This document shows positions 1 through 7,560 of a stretch of 11,244 bases of DNA, one piece after another. Below the pieces are notes generated by a model that was not told the DNA's origin, did not search any database, and saw nothing but the letters and a program-made list of their open reading frames with translations. This DNA comes from Saccoglossus kowalevskii (taxonomy: Eukaryota; Hemichordata; Enteropneusta; Harrimaniidae): positions 1 to 11,244 of the forward strand of contig NW_003123306.1 in NCBI RefSeq assembly GCF_000003605.2, read 5' to 3'. Each line of letters begins with the position of its first letter. Within the stretch, counting starts at the first letter, position 1. The position numbers and the translations under genes are program-made.

Positions 1-110
1 ATTCAGTTCGTGATTATTGATGGTTGAGAACAAGCAGAATATGAACTCCACAAAAAACAAAGATGGATTTAGTTGATGAAAGTACCACTGAAAGCATTAT
101 GTTATCTTAC
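1..110. repeat. Partial L unit (tRNA-proximal end)
   Basis: This segment aligns with the last 110 bp of the L units (for example 1820-1929) but has more substitutions than the L units differ among themselves. Examples are ttgatggttgagaac in place of ttgattattgagacc, and an A6 run at 52-57. The divergence suggests it lies outside the recently homogenised core of the array. Confidence 0.8.
52..57 (-). terminator. Pol III T6 terminator, distal, copy 1
   Basis: The A6 run on the plus strand is T6 on the transcribed strand sense, 53 nt past the tRNA 3' end. The nearer T5 seen in core copies is reduced to T3 here (gaaag), so this is the first plausible stop. Confidence 0.5.
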
Positions 111-197
111 CGCCCAGAAGGCGGAAACGAACCGCTCCGACGTTAATCGGCTACAGGTTTGAAGCCTGCACTCCAGACCACTGAGGCTCATCCGGGC
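111..197 (-). tRNA. tRNA-Sec: tRNA-Sec(UCA) copy 1, T-loop mutant, possibly inactive
   Basis: Minus-strand 87-nt selenocysteine tRNA with anticodon TCA at 160-162 in loop CTTCAAA. The acceptor 5' strand GCCCGGATG pairs with the 3' strand CTTCTGGGC through a nine-position stem with one T-T mismatch, as in human tRNA-Sec. The T stem has 4 bp (GCGG/CCGC), and the long variable arm is a CCGAT/GTCGG hairpin. It differs from the array consensus at 127 (T to A on plus), which changes T-loop TTCGATT to TTCGTTT. That replaces the near-invariant A58 and alters the B box. The T54-A58 pair supports the L-fold, so this copy may be a pseudogene. It is the leftmost copy, with diverged left flank and no proximal terminator. 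Confidence 0.9.
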
Positions 198-222
198 GAG
201 ATAATTCAGTTCAATATGTACC

Positions 223-276
223 TATATATATGTACGTTTCCATTTCACATGTTCAGAATACACAATGATTGTAAAG
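223..276 (-). promoter_or_regulatory. TATA box plus PSE-like block, copy 1
   Basis: TATATATAT lies at 223-231, that is -26 to -34 from the tRNA 5' end, inside a near-palindrome bounded by GTAC on both sides. The conserved block at 246-276 (-49 to -79) sits where the PSE of animal tRNA-Sec and U6 genes lies. This is the S-type promoter variant (gtttccatttcac). Confidence 0.7.
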
Positions 277-477
277 TTAATTTAATTTAGTAACGATATG
301 CATCTTTCTAAATGTTCAATTAAGGCAATTAATATATTGAAGACATGTATAAATGACTATCTCTAACTAGAATCTTATTTTAATTACATTAATTTACTTT
401 TACGTAATTTTAAAATCATGTATTGGCGATTCATTCAGTGTTACACAGAGGTGCCGCATATGAGCGCTACTTCATAC

Positions 478-485
478 ATTTGCAT
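478..485 (-). promoter_or_regulatory. Octamer motif, candidate distal element for copy 1
   Basis: A perfect octamer (ATTTGCAT on plus, ATGCAAAT on minus) starts 281 bp upstream of the copy 1 tRNA start. Octamers bound by Oct-1-type factors are common in distal enhancers of Pol III type 3 genes. The motif is identical in all three S spacers, although an 8-mer alone can arise by chance. Confidence 0.35.
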
Positions 486-596
486 AGAGACCAGAGAAAA
501 ACGCCAGACTCGAAGTTTATTCAGTTTGTAAATATTGATGATTTGATAAAAAGCAGAATATAACTTTGACAGGAAATAAAGATGGTTTTGGTGGAT

Positions 597-600
597 AAAA
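597..600 (-). terminator. Pol III T4 terminator, copy 2
   Basis: T4 on the minus strand, 28 nt past the tRNA 3' end. This is the minimal length for Pol III termination. A backup T5 lies near 548-552. Confidence 0.45.
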
Positions 601-628
601 CTCAAATGAGAGCATTTAGCCACCTTAC

Positions 629-713
629 CGCCCAGAAGCGGAATCGAACCGCTCCGACGTTAATCGGCTACAGGTTTGAAGCCTGCACTCCAGACCACTG
701 AGTTCATCCGGGC
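629..713 (-). tRNA. tRNA-Sec: tRNA-Sec-like copy 2 with two single-base deletions, probable pseudogene
   Basis: Minus-strand tRNA-Sec relative of 85 nt instead of 87. One deletion (gaagcgg instead of gaaggcgg near 638) removes a C at the acceptor/T-stem junction. The coaxial acceptor plus T helix then drops from the 13 positions typical of eukaryotic tRNA-Sec to 12, the canonical tRNA value. The second change (gagttcat instead of gaggctcat near 702-704) shortens the 5' linker and D stem, giving ATGAACTCAG. The anticodon arm, variable arm and T loop are intact. The 13-bp helix is a main determinant for Sec-specific enzymes and the elongation factor, so selenocysteine function is doubtful. The upstream TATA and PSE-like block are intact, so it may still be transcribed. 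Confidence 0.85.
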
Positions 714-738
714 GAGATAATTCAGTTCAATATGTACC

Positions 739-792
739 TATATATATGTACGTTTCCACTGCACATGTTCAGAATACACAATGATTGTAAAG
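739..792 (-). promoter_or_regulatory. TATA box plus PSE-like block, copy 2
   Basis: TATATATAT at 739-747 with the conserved block at 762-792. This is the hybrid variant gtttccactgcac, also seen upstream of copies 8 and 10, the other copies that follow an S spacer. Confidence 0.7.
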
Positions 793-1580
793 TTAATAAT
801 TATTAATCACGAAATGAATTTTAGCTGATAGTATGTGACAATTAATTCACTGTTTATTTATAAATCGAACTTCGAAATTAAAACACACTATTGGTCGAGA
901 TGTCAGACTTGATTTTAAAGTAATGTAAAAAATCAATTACTAGTATAATTTATGACAATGAAGCGTCGTGTATCACGCACAATACACTGACGTAATCATA
1001 AAACATGAACTGAATTTAATCTAATTTAGCAATGATATGCAGATTTCTATGTGTTTTCCCGTCAAGATAGACAATACAGTCGACATAGTATATTGGAGTT
1101 ATCCATTTATTTAATAAAAAATGTGCTATTAAATGCCTACAAGGTGAAAATTTTAAAATGAACAAAGTTTCTGCGTGTTTGATTGAATAGTAATGATGTG
1201 AAGATGAACTTTTACTGTTTTCAAAAGATTCGGTATTACGACACAACTTATTTTCATCGTCGTAAACCAGTCTTAATTACGGCACTCTGCTTTAACGATA
1301 ATCGATAATTCGTTTGGTCATTTCCGAGGCGGGAATAAATCTCTGGTTATGATCTGCATATTTTAGTTGACAGACAAGAGAACAAAAAACAGGAAAAACT
1401 CACGCCGTCACATAATATTTTGAGATGCCATCGTCAAATTCATGGGGCGGTGGTGATGTAACCCTCCTGTTGTCGATGGTGATGGTGAATCAAATTGTCG
1501 AAATACAATGTGAATCTGATGTTTTTTAATTCACAAATAGATGTTGAGGAGAGACCAGCCATTCACTGGTTTAAATTAGT

Positions 1581-1599
1581 CATCTAACCAGTTTAGATG
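1581..1599. other. L-unit hairpin with competing inverted repeat
   Basis: CATCTAA and TTAGATG form a 7-bp stem with loop CCAGT. The same region also holds ACTGGTT (1565-1571) and AACCAGT (1586-1592), which would pair in a mutually exclusive way. The 7-bp stem is kept in every L unit, whereas the competing pair is broken in L5 and in the last unit, where the loop side reads aagcagt. No function is known. Confidence 0.35.
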
Positions 1600-1896
1600 C
1601 CGTGAACGTAAATTCCACCATGTAACATTGGACCTTTCTGGTGTCTGACTGTTTCAAGTTCCAACCCCCGAATTGTAGACTAATTTTACACAAGTGACGA
1701 GGTTGAAATATGCAGTACAGAGCTGTCACTTGAGGGCGCGACAACAGCCTATGCATTTGCGTAAGTATAGTTGTTCATACGATATAAAGTGCATAGAAAA
1801 AACACAGTCACACTGTCTGTTCAGTGCGTGATTATTGATTATTGAGACCAAGCAGAAAATAAACTCTACTGGAAACAAAGATGGATTTAGTTGATG

Positions 1897-1901
1897 AAAA
1901 A
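1897..1901 (-). terminator. Pol III T5 terminator, copy 3
   Basis: T5 on the minus strand, 28 nt beyond the tRNA 3' end. The same position and length are kept in copies 4, 5 and 6. Confidence 0.6.
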
Positions 1902-1929
1902 TACCACTGAAAGCATTATGTCATCTTAC

Positions 1930-2016
1930 CGCCCAGAAGGCGGAATCGAACCGCTCCGACGTTAATCGGCTACAGGTTTGAAGCCTGCACTCCAGACCAC
2001 TGAGGCTCATCCGGGC
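1930..2016 (-). tRNA. tRNA-Sec: tRNA-Sec(UCA) copy 3, consensus sequence
   Basis: An 87-nt selenocysteine tRNA on the minus strand with anticodon TCA at 1979-1981. The product would be charged with serine by SerRS, phosphorylated by PSTK and converted to Sec by SEPSECS to decode UGA at SECIS-bearing mRNAs (family knowledge). Visible parts are a 9-position acceptor stem with the same internal T-T mismatch as human, a D arm CCTCAG/CTGGAG around loop TGGT, an anticodon stem around CTTCAAA, a variable hairpin CCGAT/GTCGG and a T arm GCGG-TTCGATT-CCGC. The discriminator is G, and no CCA follows. This is the array consensus and likely functional. Confidence 0.96.
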
Positions 2017-2041
2017 GAGATAATTCAGTTCAATATGTACC

Positions 2042-2095
2042 TATATATATGTACTTGTCCACTGCACATGTTCAGAATACACAATGATTGTAAAG
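2042..2095 (-). promoter_or_regulatory. TATA box plus PSE-like block, copy 3
   Basis: TATATATAT at 2042-2050 and the conserved block at 2065-2095. The bases just upstream of TATA read ttgtccactgcac, a variant found only in copies 3 to 6. Confidence 0.7.
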
Positions 2096-3195
2096 TTAAT
2101 AATTATTAATCACGAAATGAATTTTAGCTGATAATATGTGACAATTAATTCACTGTTTATTTATAAATCGAACTTCGAAATTAAAACACACTATTGGTCG
2201 AGATGTCAGACTTGATTTTAAAGTAATGTAAAAAATCAATTACTAGTATAATTTATGACAATGAAGCGTGTATCACGCACAATACACTGACGTAATCATA
2301 AAACATGAACTGAATTTAATCTAATTTAGCAATGATATGCAGATTTCTATGTGTTTTCCCGTCAAGATAGACAATACAGTCGACATAGTATATTGGAGTT
2401 ATCCATTTATTTAATAAAAAATGTGCTATTAAATGCCTACAAGGTGAAAATTTTAAAATGAACAAAGTTTCTGCGTGTTTGATTGAATAGTAATGATGTG
2501 AAGATGAACTTTTACTGTTTTCAAAAGATTCGGTATTACGACACAACTTATTTTCATCGTCGTAAACCAGTCTTAATTACGGCACTCTGCTTTAACGATA
2601 ATCGATAATTCGTTTGGTCATTTCCGAGGCGGGAATAAATCTCTGGTTATGATCTGCATATTTTAGTTGACAGACAAGAGAACAAAAACAGGAAAAACTC
2701 ACGCCGTCACATAATATTTTGAGATGCCATCGTTAAATTCATGGGGCGGTGGTGATGTAACCCTCCTGTTGTCGATGGTGATGGTGAATCAAATTGTCGA
2801 AATACAATGTGAATCTGATGTTTTTTAATTCACAAATAGATGTTGAGGAGAGACCAGCCATTCACTGGTTTAAATTAGTCATCTAACCAGTTTAGATGCC
2901 GTGAACGTAAATTCCACCATGTAACATTGGACCTTTCTGGTGTCTGACTGTTTCAAGTTCCAACCCCCGAATTGTAGACTAATTTTACACAAGTGACGAG
3001 GTTGAAATATGCAGTACAGAGCTGTCACTTGAGGGCGCGACAACAGCCTATGCATTTGCGTAAGTATAGTTGTTCATACGATATAAAGTGCATAGAAAAA
3101 ACACAGTCACACTGTCTGTTCAGTGCGTGATTATTGATTATTGAGACCAAGCAGAAAATAAACTCTACTGGAAACAAAGATGGATTTAGTTGATG

Positions 3196-3200
3196 AAAAA
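3196..3200 (-). terminator. Pol III T5 terminator, copy 4
   Basis: T5 on the minus strand, 28 nt after the tRNA 3' end. Confidence 0.6.
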
Positions 3201-3228
3201 TACCACTGAAAGCATTATGTCATCTTAC

Positions 3229-3315
3229 CGCCCAGAAGGCGGAATCGAACCGCTCCGACGTTAATCGGCTACAGGTTTGAAGCCTGCACTCCAGACCACT
3301 GAGGCTCATCCGGGC
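3229..3315 (-). tRNA. tRNA-Sec: tRNA-Sec(UCA) copy 4, consensus sequence
   Basis: Identical over 87 nt to copy 3, with anticodon TCA at 3278-3280. It keeps the full 9+4 acceptor/T helix, an intact B box (GGTTCGATTCC), long variable arm and G discriminator. It sits in the middle of the run of L-L units, with the same promoter variant and T5 terminator as its neighbours. It is therefore probably an exact recent duplicate and likely active. The sequence alone cannot separate its transcript from those of copies 3, 5, 6 and 8. Confidence 0.96.
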
Positions 3316-3340
3316 GAGATAATTCAGTTCAATATGTACC

Positions 3341-3394
3341 TATATATATGTACTTGTCCACTGCACATGTTCAGAATACACAATGATTGTAAAG
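3341..3394 (-). promoter_or_regulatory. TATA box plus PSE-like block, copy 4
   Basis: TATATATAT at 3341-3349 and the conserved block at 3364-3394. Identical to the copy 3 promoter. Confidence 0.7.
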
Positions 3395-4494
3395 TTAATA
3401 ATTATTAATCACGAAATGAATTTTAGCTGATAATATGTGACAATTAATTCACTGTTTATTTATAAATCGAACTTCGAAATTAAAACACACTATTGGTCGA
3501 GATGTCAGACTTGATTTTAAAGTAATGTCAAAAATCAATTACTAGTATAATTTATGACAATGAAGCGTGTATCACGCACAATACACTGACGTAATCATAA
3601 AACATGAACTGAATTTAATCTAATTTAGCAATGATATGCAGATTTCTATGTGTTTTCCCGTCAATATAGACAATACAGTCGACATAGTATATTGGAGTTA
3701 TCTATTTATTTAATAAAAAATGTGCTATTAAATGCCTACAAGGTGAAAATTTTAAAATGAACAAAGTTTCTGCGTGTTTGATTGAATAGTAATGATGTGA
3801 AGATGAACTTTTACTGTTTTCAAAAGATTCGGTATTACGACACAACTTATTTTCATCGTCGTAAACCAGTCTTAATTACGGCACTCTGCTTTAACGATAA
3901 TCGATAATTCGTTTGGTCATTTCCGAGGCGGGAATAAATCTCTGGTTATGATCTGCATATTTTAGTTGACAGACAAGAGAACAAAAACAGGAAAAACTCA
4001 CGCCGTCACATAATATTTTGAGATGCCATCGTCAAATTCATGGGGCGGTGGTGATGTAACCCTCCTGTTGTCGATGGTGATGGTGAATCAAATTGTCGAA
4101 ATACAATGTGAATCTGATGTTTTTTAATTCACAAATAGATGTTGAGGAGAGACCAGCCATTCACTGGTTTAAATTAGTCATCTAACCAGTTTAGATGCCG
4201 TGAACGTAAATTCCACCATGTAACATTGGACCTTTCTGGTGTCTGACTGTTTCAAGTTCCAACCCCCGAATTGTAGACTAATTTTACACAAGTGACGAGG
4301 TTGAAATATGCAGTACAGAGCTGTCACTTGAGGGCGCGACAACAGCCTATGCATTTGCGTAAGTATAGTTGTTCATACGATATAAAGTGCATAGAAAAAA
4401 CGCAGTCACACTGTCTGTTCAGTGCGTGATTATTGATTATTGAGACCAAGCAGAATATAAACTCTACTGGAAACAAAGATGGATTTAGTTGATG

Positions 4495-4499
4495 AAAAA
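4495..4499 (-). terminator. Pol III T5 terminator, copy 5
   Basis: T5 on the minus strand, 28 nt after the tRNA 3' end. Confidence 0.6.
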
Positions 4500-4527
4500 T
4501 ACCACTGAAAGCATTATGTCATCTTAC

Positions 4528-4614
4528 CGCCCAGAAGGCGGAATCGAACCGCTCCGACGTTAATCGGCTACAGGTTTGAAGCCTGCACTCCAGACCACTG
4601 AGGCTCATCCGGGC
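4528..4614 (-). tRNA. tRNA-Sec: tRNA-Sec(UCA) copy 5, consensus sequence
   Basis: Identical over 87 nt to copies 3, 4, 6 and 8, with anticodon TCA at 4577-4579. All stems, the T loop TTCGATT and the variable hairpin are intact. Its upstream block has one private change (ttcaaaatac for ttcagaatac at 4672), inside the PSE-like region about 58 bp upstream. It could therefore differ in promoter strength while encoding the same RNA. Confidence 0.96.
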
Positions 4615-4639
4615 GAGATAATTCAGTTCAATATGTACC

Positions 4640-4693
4640 TATATATATGTACTTGTCCACTGCACATGTTCAAAATACACAATGATTGTAAAG
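4640..4693 (-). promoter_or_regulatory. TATA box plus PSE-like block, copy 5
   Basis: TATATATAT at 4640-4648 and the conserved block at 4663-4693, with a single G to A change at 4672 relative to all other copies. Confidence 0.68.
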
Positions 4694-5793
4694 TTAATAA
4701 TTATTAATCACGAAATGAATTTTAGCTGATAATATGTGACAATTAATTCACTGTTTATTTATAAATCGAACTTCGAAATTAAAACACACTATTGGTCGAG
4801 ATGTCAGACTTGATTTTAAAGTAATGTAAAAAATCAATTACTAGTATAATTTATGACAATGAAGCGTGTATCACGCACAATACACTGACGTAATCATAAA
4901 ACATGAACTGAATTTAATCTAATTTAGCAATGATATGCAGATTTCTATGTGTTTTCCCGTCAAGATAGACAATACAGTCGACATAGTATATTGGAGTTAT
5001 CCATTTATTTAATAAAAAATGTGCTATTAAATGCCTACAAGGTGAAAATTTTAAAATGAACAAAGTTTCTGCGTGTTTGATTGAATAGTAATGATGTGAA
5101 GATGAACTTTTACTGTTTTCAAAAGATTCGGTATTACGACACAACTTATTTTCATCGTCGTAAACCAGTCTTAATTACGGCACTCTGCTTTAACGATAAT
5201 CGATAATTCGTTTGGTCATTTCCGAGGCGGGAATAAATCTCTGGTTATGATCTGCATATTTTAGTTGACAGACAAGAGAACAAAAACAGGAAAAACTCAC
5301 GCCGTCACATAATATTTTGAGATGCCATCGTCAAATTCATGGGGCGGTGGTGATGTAACCCTCCTGTTGTCGATGGTGATGGTGAATCAAATTGTCGAAA
5401 TACAATGTGAATCTGATGTTTTTTAATTCACAAATAGATGTTGAGAAGAGACCAGCCATTCACTGGTTTAAATTAGTCATCTAACCAGTTTAGATGCCGT
5501 GAACGTAAATTCCACCATGTAACATTGGACCTTTCTGGTGTCTGACTGTTTCAAGTTCCAACCCCCGAATTGTAGACTAATTTTACACAAGTGACGAGGT
5601 TGAAATATGCAGTACAGAGCTGTCACTTGAGGGCGCGACAACAGCCTATGCATTTGCGTAAGTATAGTTGTTCATACGATATAAAGTGCATAGAAAAAAC
5701 GCAGTCACACTGTCTGTTCAGTGCGTGATTATTGATTATTGAGACCAAGCAGAAAATAAACTCTACTGGAAACAAAGATGGATTTAGTTGATG

Positions 5794-5798
5794 AAAAA
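5794..5798 (-). terminator. Pol III T5 terminator, copy 6
   Basis: T5 on the minus strand, 28 nt after the tRNA 3' end. Confidence 0.6.
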
Positions 5799-5826
5799 TA
5801 CCACTGAAAGCATTATGTCATCTTAC

Positions 5827-5913
5827 CGCCCAGAAGGCGGAATCGAACCGCTCCGACGTTAATCGGCTACAGGTTTGAAGCCTGCACTCCAGACCACTGA
5901 GGCTCATCCGGGC
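5827..5913 (-). tRNA. tRNA-Sec: tRNA-Sec(UCA) copy 6, consensus sequence
   Basis: Identical over 87 nt to copies 3, 4, 5 and 8, with anticodon TCA at 5876-5878. It is the last copy with the ttgtcc promoter variant and marks the right end of the homogenised L-L block. Structural parts are intact and it is likely functional. Confidence 0.96.
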
Positions 5914-5938
5914 GAGATAATTCAGTTCAATATGTACC

Positions 5939-5992
5939 TATATATATGTACTTGTCCACTGCACATGTTCAGAATACACAATGATTGTAAAG
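5939..5992 (-). promoter_or_regulatory. TATA box plus PSE-like block, copy 6
   Basis: TATATATAT at 5939-5947 and the conserved block at 5962-5992. Identical to the copy 3 promoter. Confidence 0.7.
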
Positions 5993-7086
5993 TTAATAAT
6001 TATTAATCACGAAATGAATTTTAGCTGATAATATGTGACAATTAATTCACTGTTTATTTATAAATCGAACTTCGAAATTAAAACACACTATTGGTCGAGA
6101 TGTCAGACTTGATTTTAAAGTAATGTAAAAAATCAATTACTAGTATAATTTATGACAATGAAGCGTGTATCACGCACAATACACTGACGTAATAATAAAA
6201 CATGAACTGAATTTAATCTAATTTAGCAATGATATGCAGATTTCTATGTGTTTTCCCGTCAAGATAGACAATACAGTCGACATAGTATATTGGAGTTATC
6301 CATTTATTTAATAAAAAATGTGCTATTAAATGCCTACAAGGTGAACATTTTAAAATGAACAAAGTTTCTGCGTGTTTGATTGAATAGTAATGATGTGAAG
6401 ATGAACTTTTACTGTTTTCAAAAGATTCGGTATTACGACACAACTTATTTTCATCGTCGTAAACCAGTCTTAATTACGGCACTCTGCTTTAACGATAATC
6501 GATAATTCGTTTGGTCATTTCCGAGGCGGGAATAAATCTCTGGTTATGATCTGCATATTTTAGTTGACAGACAAGAGAACAAAAACAGGAAAAACTCACG
6601 CCGTCACATAATATTTTGAGATGCCATCGTCAAATTCATGGGGCGGTGGTGATGTAACCCTCCTGTTGTCGATGGTGATGGTGAATCAAATTGTCGAAAT
6701 ACAATGTGAATCTGATGTTTTTGAATTCACAAATAGATGTTGAGGAGAGACCAGCCATTCACTGGTTTAAATTAGTCATCTAAGCAGTTTAGATGCCGTG
6801 AACGTAAATTACACCATGTAACATTGGACCTTTCTGGTGTCTGACTGTTTCAAGTTCCAACCCCCGAATTGTAGACTAATTTTACACAAGTGACGAGGTT
6901 GAAATATGCAGTACAGAGCTGTCACTTGAGGGCGCGACAACAGCCTATGCATTTGCGTAAGTATAGTTGTTCATACGATATAAAGTGCATAGAAAAAAAC
7001 ACAGTCACACTGTCTGTTCAGTGCGTGATTATTGAGATCAAGCAGAATATAAACTCTACAGGAAACAGAGATGGATTTAGTTGATG

Positions 7087-7090
7087 AAAA
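7087..7090 (-). terminator. Pol III T4 terminator, copy 7
   Basis: T4 on the minus strand, 28 nt beyond the tRNA 3' end, one T shorter than in copies 3 to 6. Confidence 0.45.
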
Positions 7091-7118
7091 TACCACTGAA
7101 AGCATTATGTCATCTTAC

Positions 7119-7205
7119 CGCCCAGAAGGCGGAATCGAACCGCTCCGACGTTAATCGGCTACAGGTTTGAAGCCTACACTCCAGACCACTGAGGCTCATC
7201 CGGGC
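7119..7205 (-). tRNA. tRNA-Sec: tRNA-Sec(UCA) copy 7, anticodon-stem variant
   Basis: An 87-nt tRNA-Sec with anticodon TCA at 7168-7170. Its one difference from consensus is G to A on plus at 7176, a C to T in the tRNA. It turns a C-G pair of the anticodon stem (TAGG versus CAGG opposite CCTG) into a U-G wobble. All other Sec features are intact, so it may still work, with slightly weaker pairing. The same change is found in copy 9, and both copies lie left of an S spacer. This supports copies 7 and 9 being duplicates of one S-associated ancestor. Confidence 0.93.
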
Positions 7206-7230
7206 GAGATAATTCAGTTCAATATGTACC

Positions 7231-7284
7231 TATATATATGTACGTTTCCATTTCACATGTTCAGTATACACAATGATTGTAAAG
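7231..7284 (-). promoter_or_regulatory. TATA box plus PSE-like block, copy 7
   Basis: TATATATAT at 7231-7239 and the conserved block at 7254-7284. S-type variant gtttccatttcac, with a further A to T change (cagtatac) at 7265, shared with copy 9. Confidence 0.68.
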
Positions 7285-7485
7285 TTAATTTAATTTAGTA
7301 ACGATATGCATCTTTCTAAATGTTCAATTAAGGCAATTAATATATTGAAGACATGTATAAATGACTATCTCTAACTAGAATCTTATTTTAATTACATTAA
7401 TTTACTTTTACGTAATTTTAAAATCATGTATTGGCGATTCTTTCAGTGTTACACAGAGGTGCCGCATATGAGCGCTACTTCATAC

Positions 7486-7493
7486 ATTTGCAT
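7486..7493 (-). promoter_or_regulatory. Octamer motif, candidate distal element for copy 7
   Basis: Perfect ATTTGCAT on plus, starting 281 bp upstream of the copy 7 tRNA start, the same spacing as for copy 1. Confidence 0.35.
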
Positions 7494-7555
7494 AGAGACC
7501 AGAGAAAAACGCCAGACTCTAAGTTTATTCAGTTTGTAAATATTGATGATTTGAT

Positions 7556-7560
7556 AAAAA
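7556..7560 (-). terminator. Pol III T5 terminator, distal, copy 8
   Basis: First T-run of four or more downstream of copy 8, 76 nt past the tRNA 3' end. The proximal site is disrupted (gataacattc). Confidence 0.45.

Larger units (their letters stand above)
198..628. repeat. S spacer 1
   Basis: Intergenic spacer of the 518-bp S unit. Its tRNA-copy-1 side holds the TATA and proximal promoter block. Its right end (about 510-628) aligns with the right end of L units, and its start (about 277-320) aligns with L sequence around the taatttagcaatgatatgcag motif. The middle, about 320-500, has little obvious counterpart in L. This copy is somewhat diverged from the two other S spacers, for example cgaagtttattc versus ctaagtttattc and aaaactcaaatgagag versus aacattcaaatgaaag. 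The 60-codon minus-strand open frame at 441-623 has no features of a real gene. Confidence 0.85.
714..1929. repeat. L spacer 1
   Basis: Intergenic spacer of a 1301-bp L unit. It contains the copy 2 promoter at its left end, a TGACGTAA site at 988-995, a 7-bp-stem hairpin at 1581-1599 and the copy 3 terminator at its right end. No protein gene is evident. The 76-codon minus-strand open frame at 1016-1246 recurs in other L units only because the units are near-identical. Unit-specific marks are a 3-bp TCG insertion in the gcgtg/cacgc palindrome near 964-967 and an A6 instead of A5 in aacaaaaaacagg. Confidence 0.85.
2017..3228. repeat. L spacer 2
   Basis: Near-identical to L spacers 3 and 4, with roughly six base differences from L3 across the unit. 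A private mark is cgttaaattc for cgtcaaattc near 2734. It carries TGACGTAA at 2288-2295 and the 76-codon shadow frame at 2316-2546. Apart from the copy 3 promoter on the left and the copy 4 terminator on the right, no gene is visible. Confidence 0.85.
3316..4527. repeat. L spacer 3
   Basis: L spacer with private substitutions tcaatatagac (for tcaagatagac) near 3664 and ttatctattt (for ttatccattt) near 3702. It has taatgtcaaaaatc, shared with later units 7724 and 9535 instead of with L2 and L4, which hints at patchy gene conversion. The first substitution falls within the 76-codon shadow frame of other L units, so that frame is not listed here as a gene. TGACGTAA lies at 3587-3594. Confidence 0.85.
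4615..5826. repeat. L spacer 4
   Basis: L spacer nearly identical to L2. Private marks are the promoter change at 4672 and tgagaagagacc (for tgaggagagacc) near 5445. TGACGTAA is at 4886-4893 and the recurrent 76-codon shadow frame at 4914-5144. No gene is seen between the two tRNAs. Confidence 0.85.
5914..7118. repeat. L spacer 5
   Basis: L spacer that starts like L2-L4 but becomes distinct in its right half. It has gtttttgaattc near 6717, ctaagcagttt near 6781, aaattacacc near 6807, and a 7-bp loss in the gattattgattattgag stretch near 7027. The first three marks are shared with the final partial unit (11108-11210) and no other. It also has gaacatttt for gaaaatttt near 6344 and aataataaaa near 6191. 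Open frames at 6213-6443 (minus) and 6890-7084 (plus) show no coding features. TGACGTAA is at 6185-6192. Confidence 0.85.

Noticed and set aside
441-623. A 60-codon minus-strand open frame in S spacers (also 7449, 9260)
   Set aside because: It abuts the tRNA 3' flank and overlaps its terminator region. There is no known motif, and conservation follows the spacer as a whole.
1016-1246. A 76-codon minus-strand open frame repeated in L units (also 2316, 4914, 6213, 8017)
   Set aside because: Its recurrence is fully explained by near-identical repeat units. It has no recognisable domain, its composition is that of AT-rich spacer, and it is missing or altered in L3 and the last L unit.
1670-1678. 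CTACAATTC on the minus strand, like the start of a Staf/ZNF143 site found upstream of vertebrate tRNA-Sec
   Set aside because: The rest of the motif does not match (GGGGG follows), and it lies about 950 bp upstream of copy 2, far from the usual position near -200.
1757-1765. GTAAGTAT resembling a splice donor in each L unit
   Set aside because: No coding exon or acceptor context is visible, and a six-to-eight-base match is expected by chance in AT-rich spacer.
1891-1915. TGATGA and CTGA close together, suggesting a box C/D snoRNA
   Set aside because: The spacing is too short, the base before TGATGA is not a purine, and no terminal stem is evident. It overlaps the tRNA trailer on the other strand.
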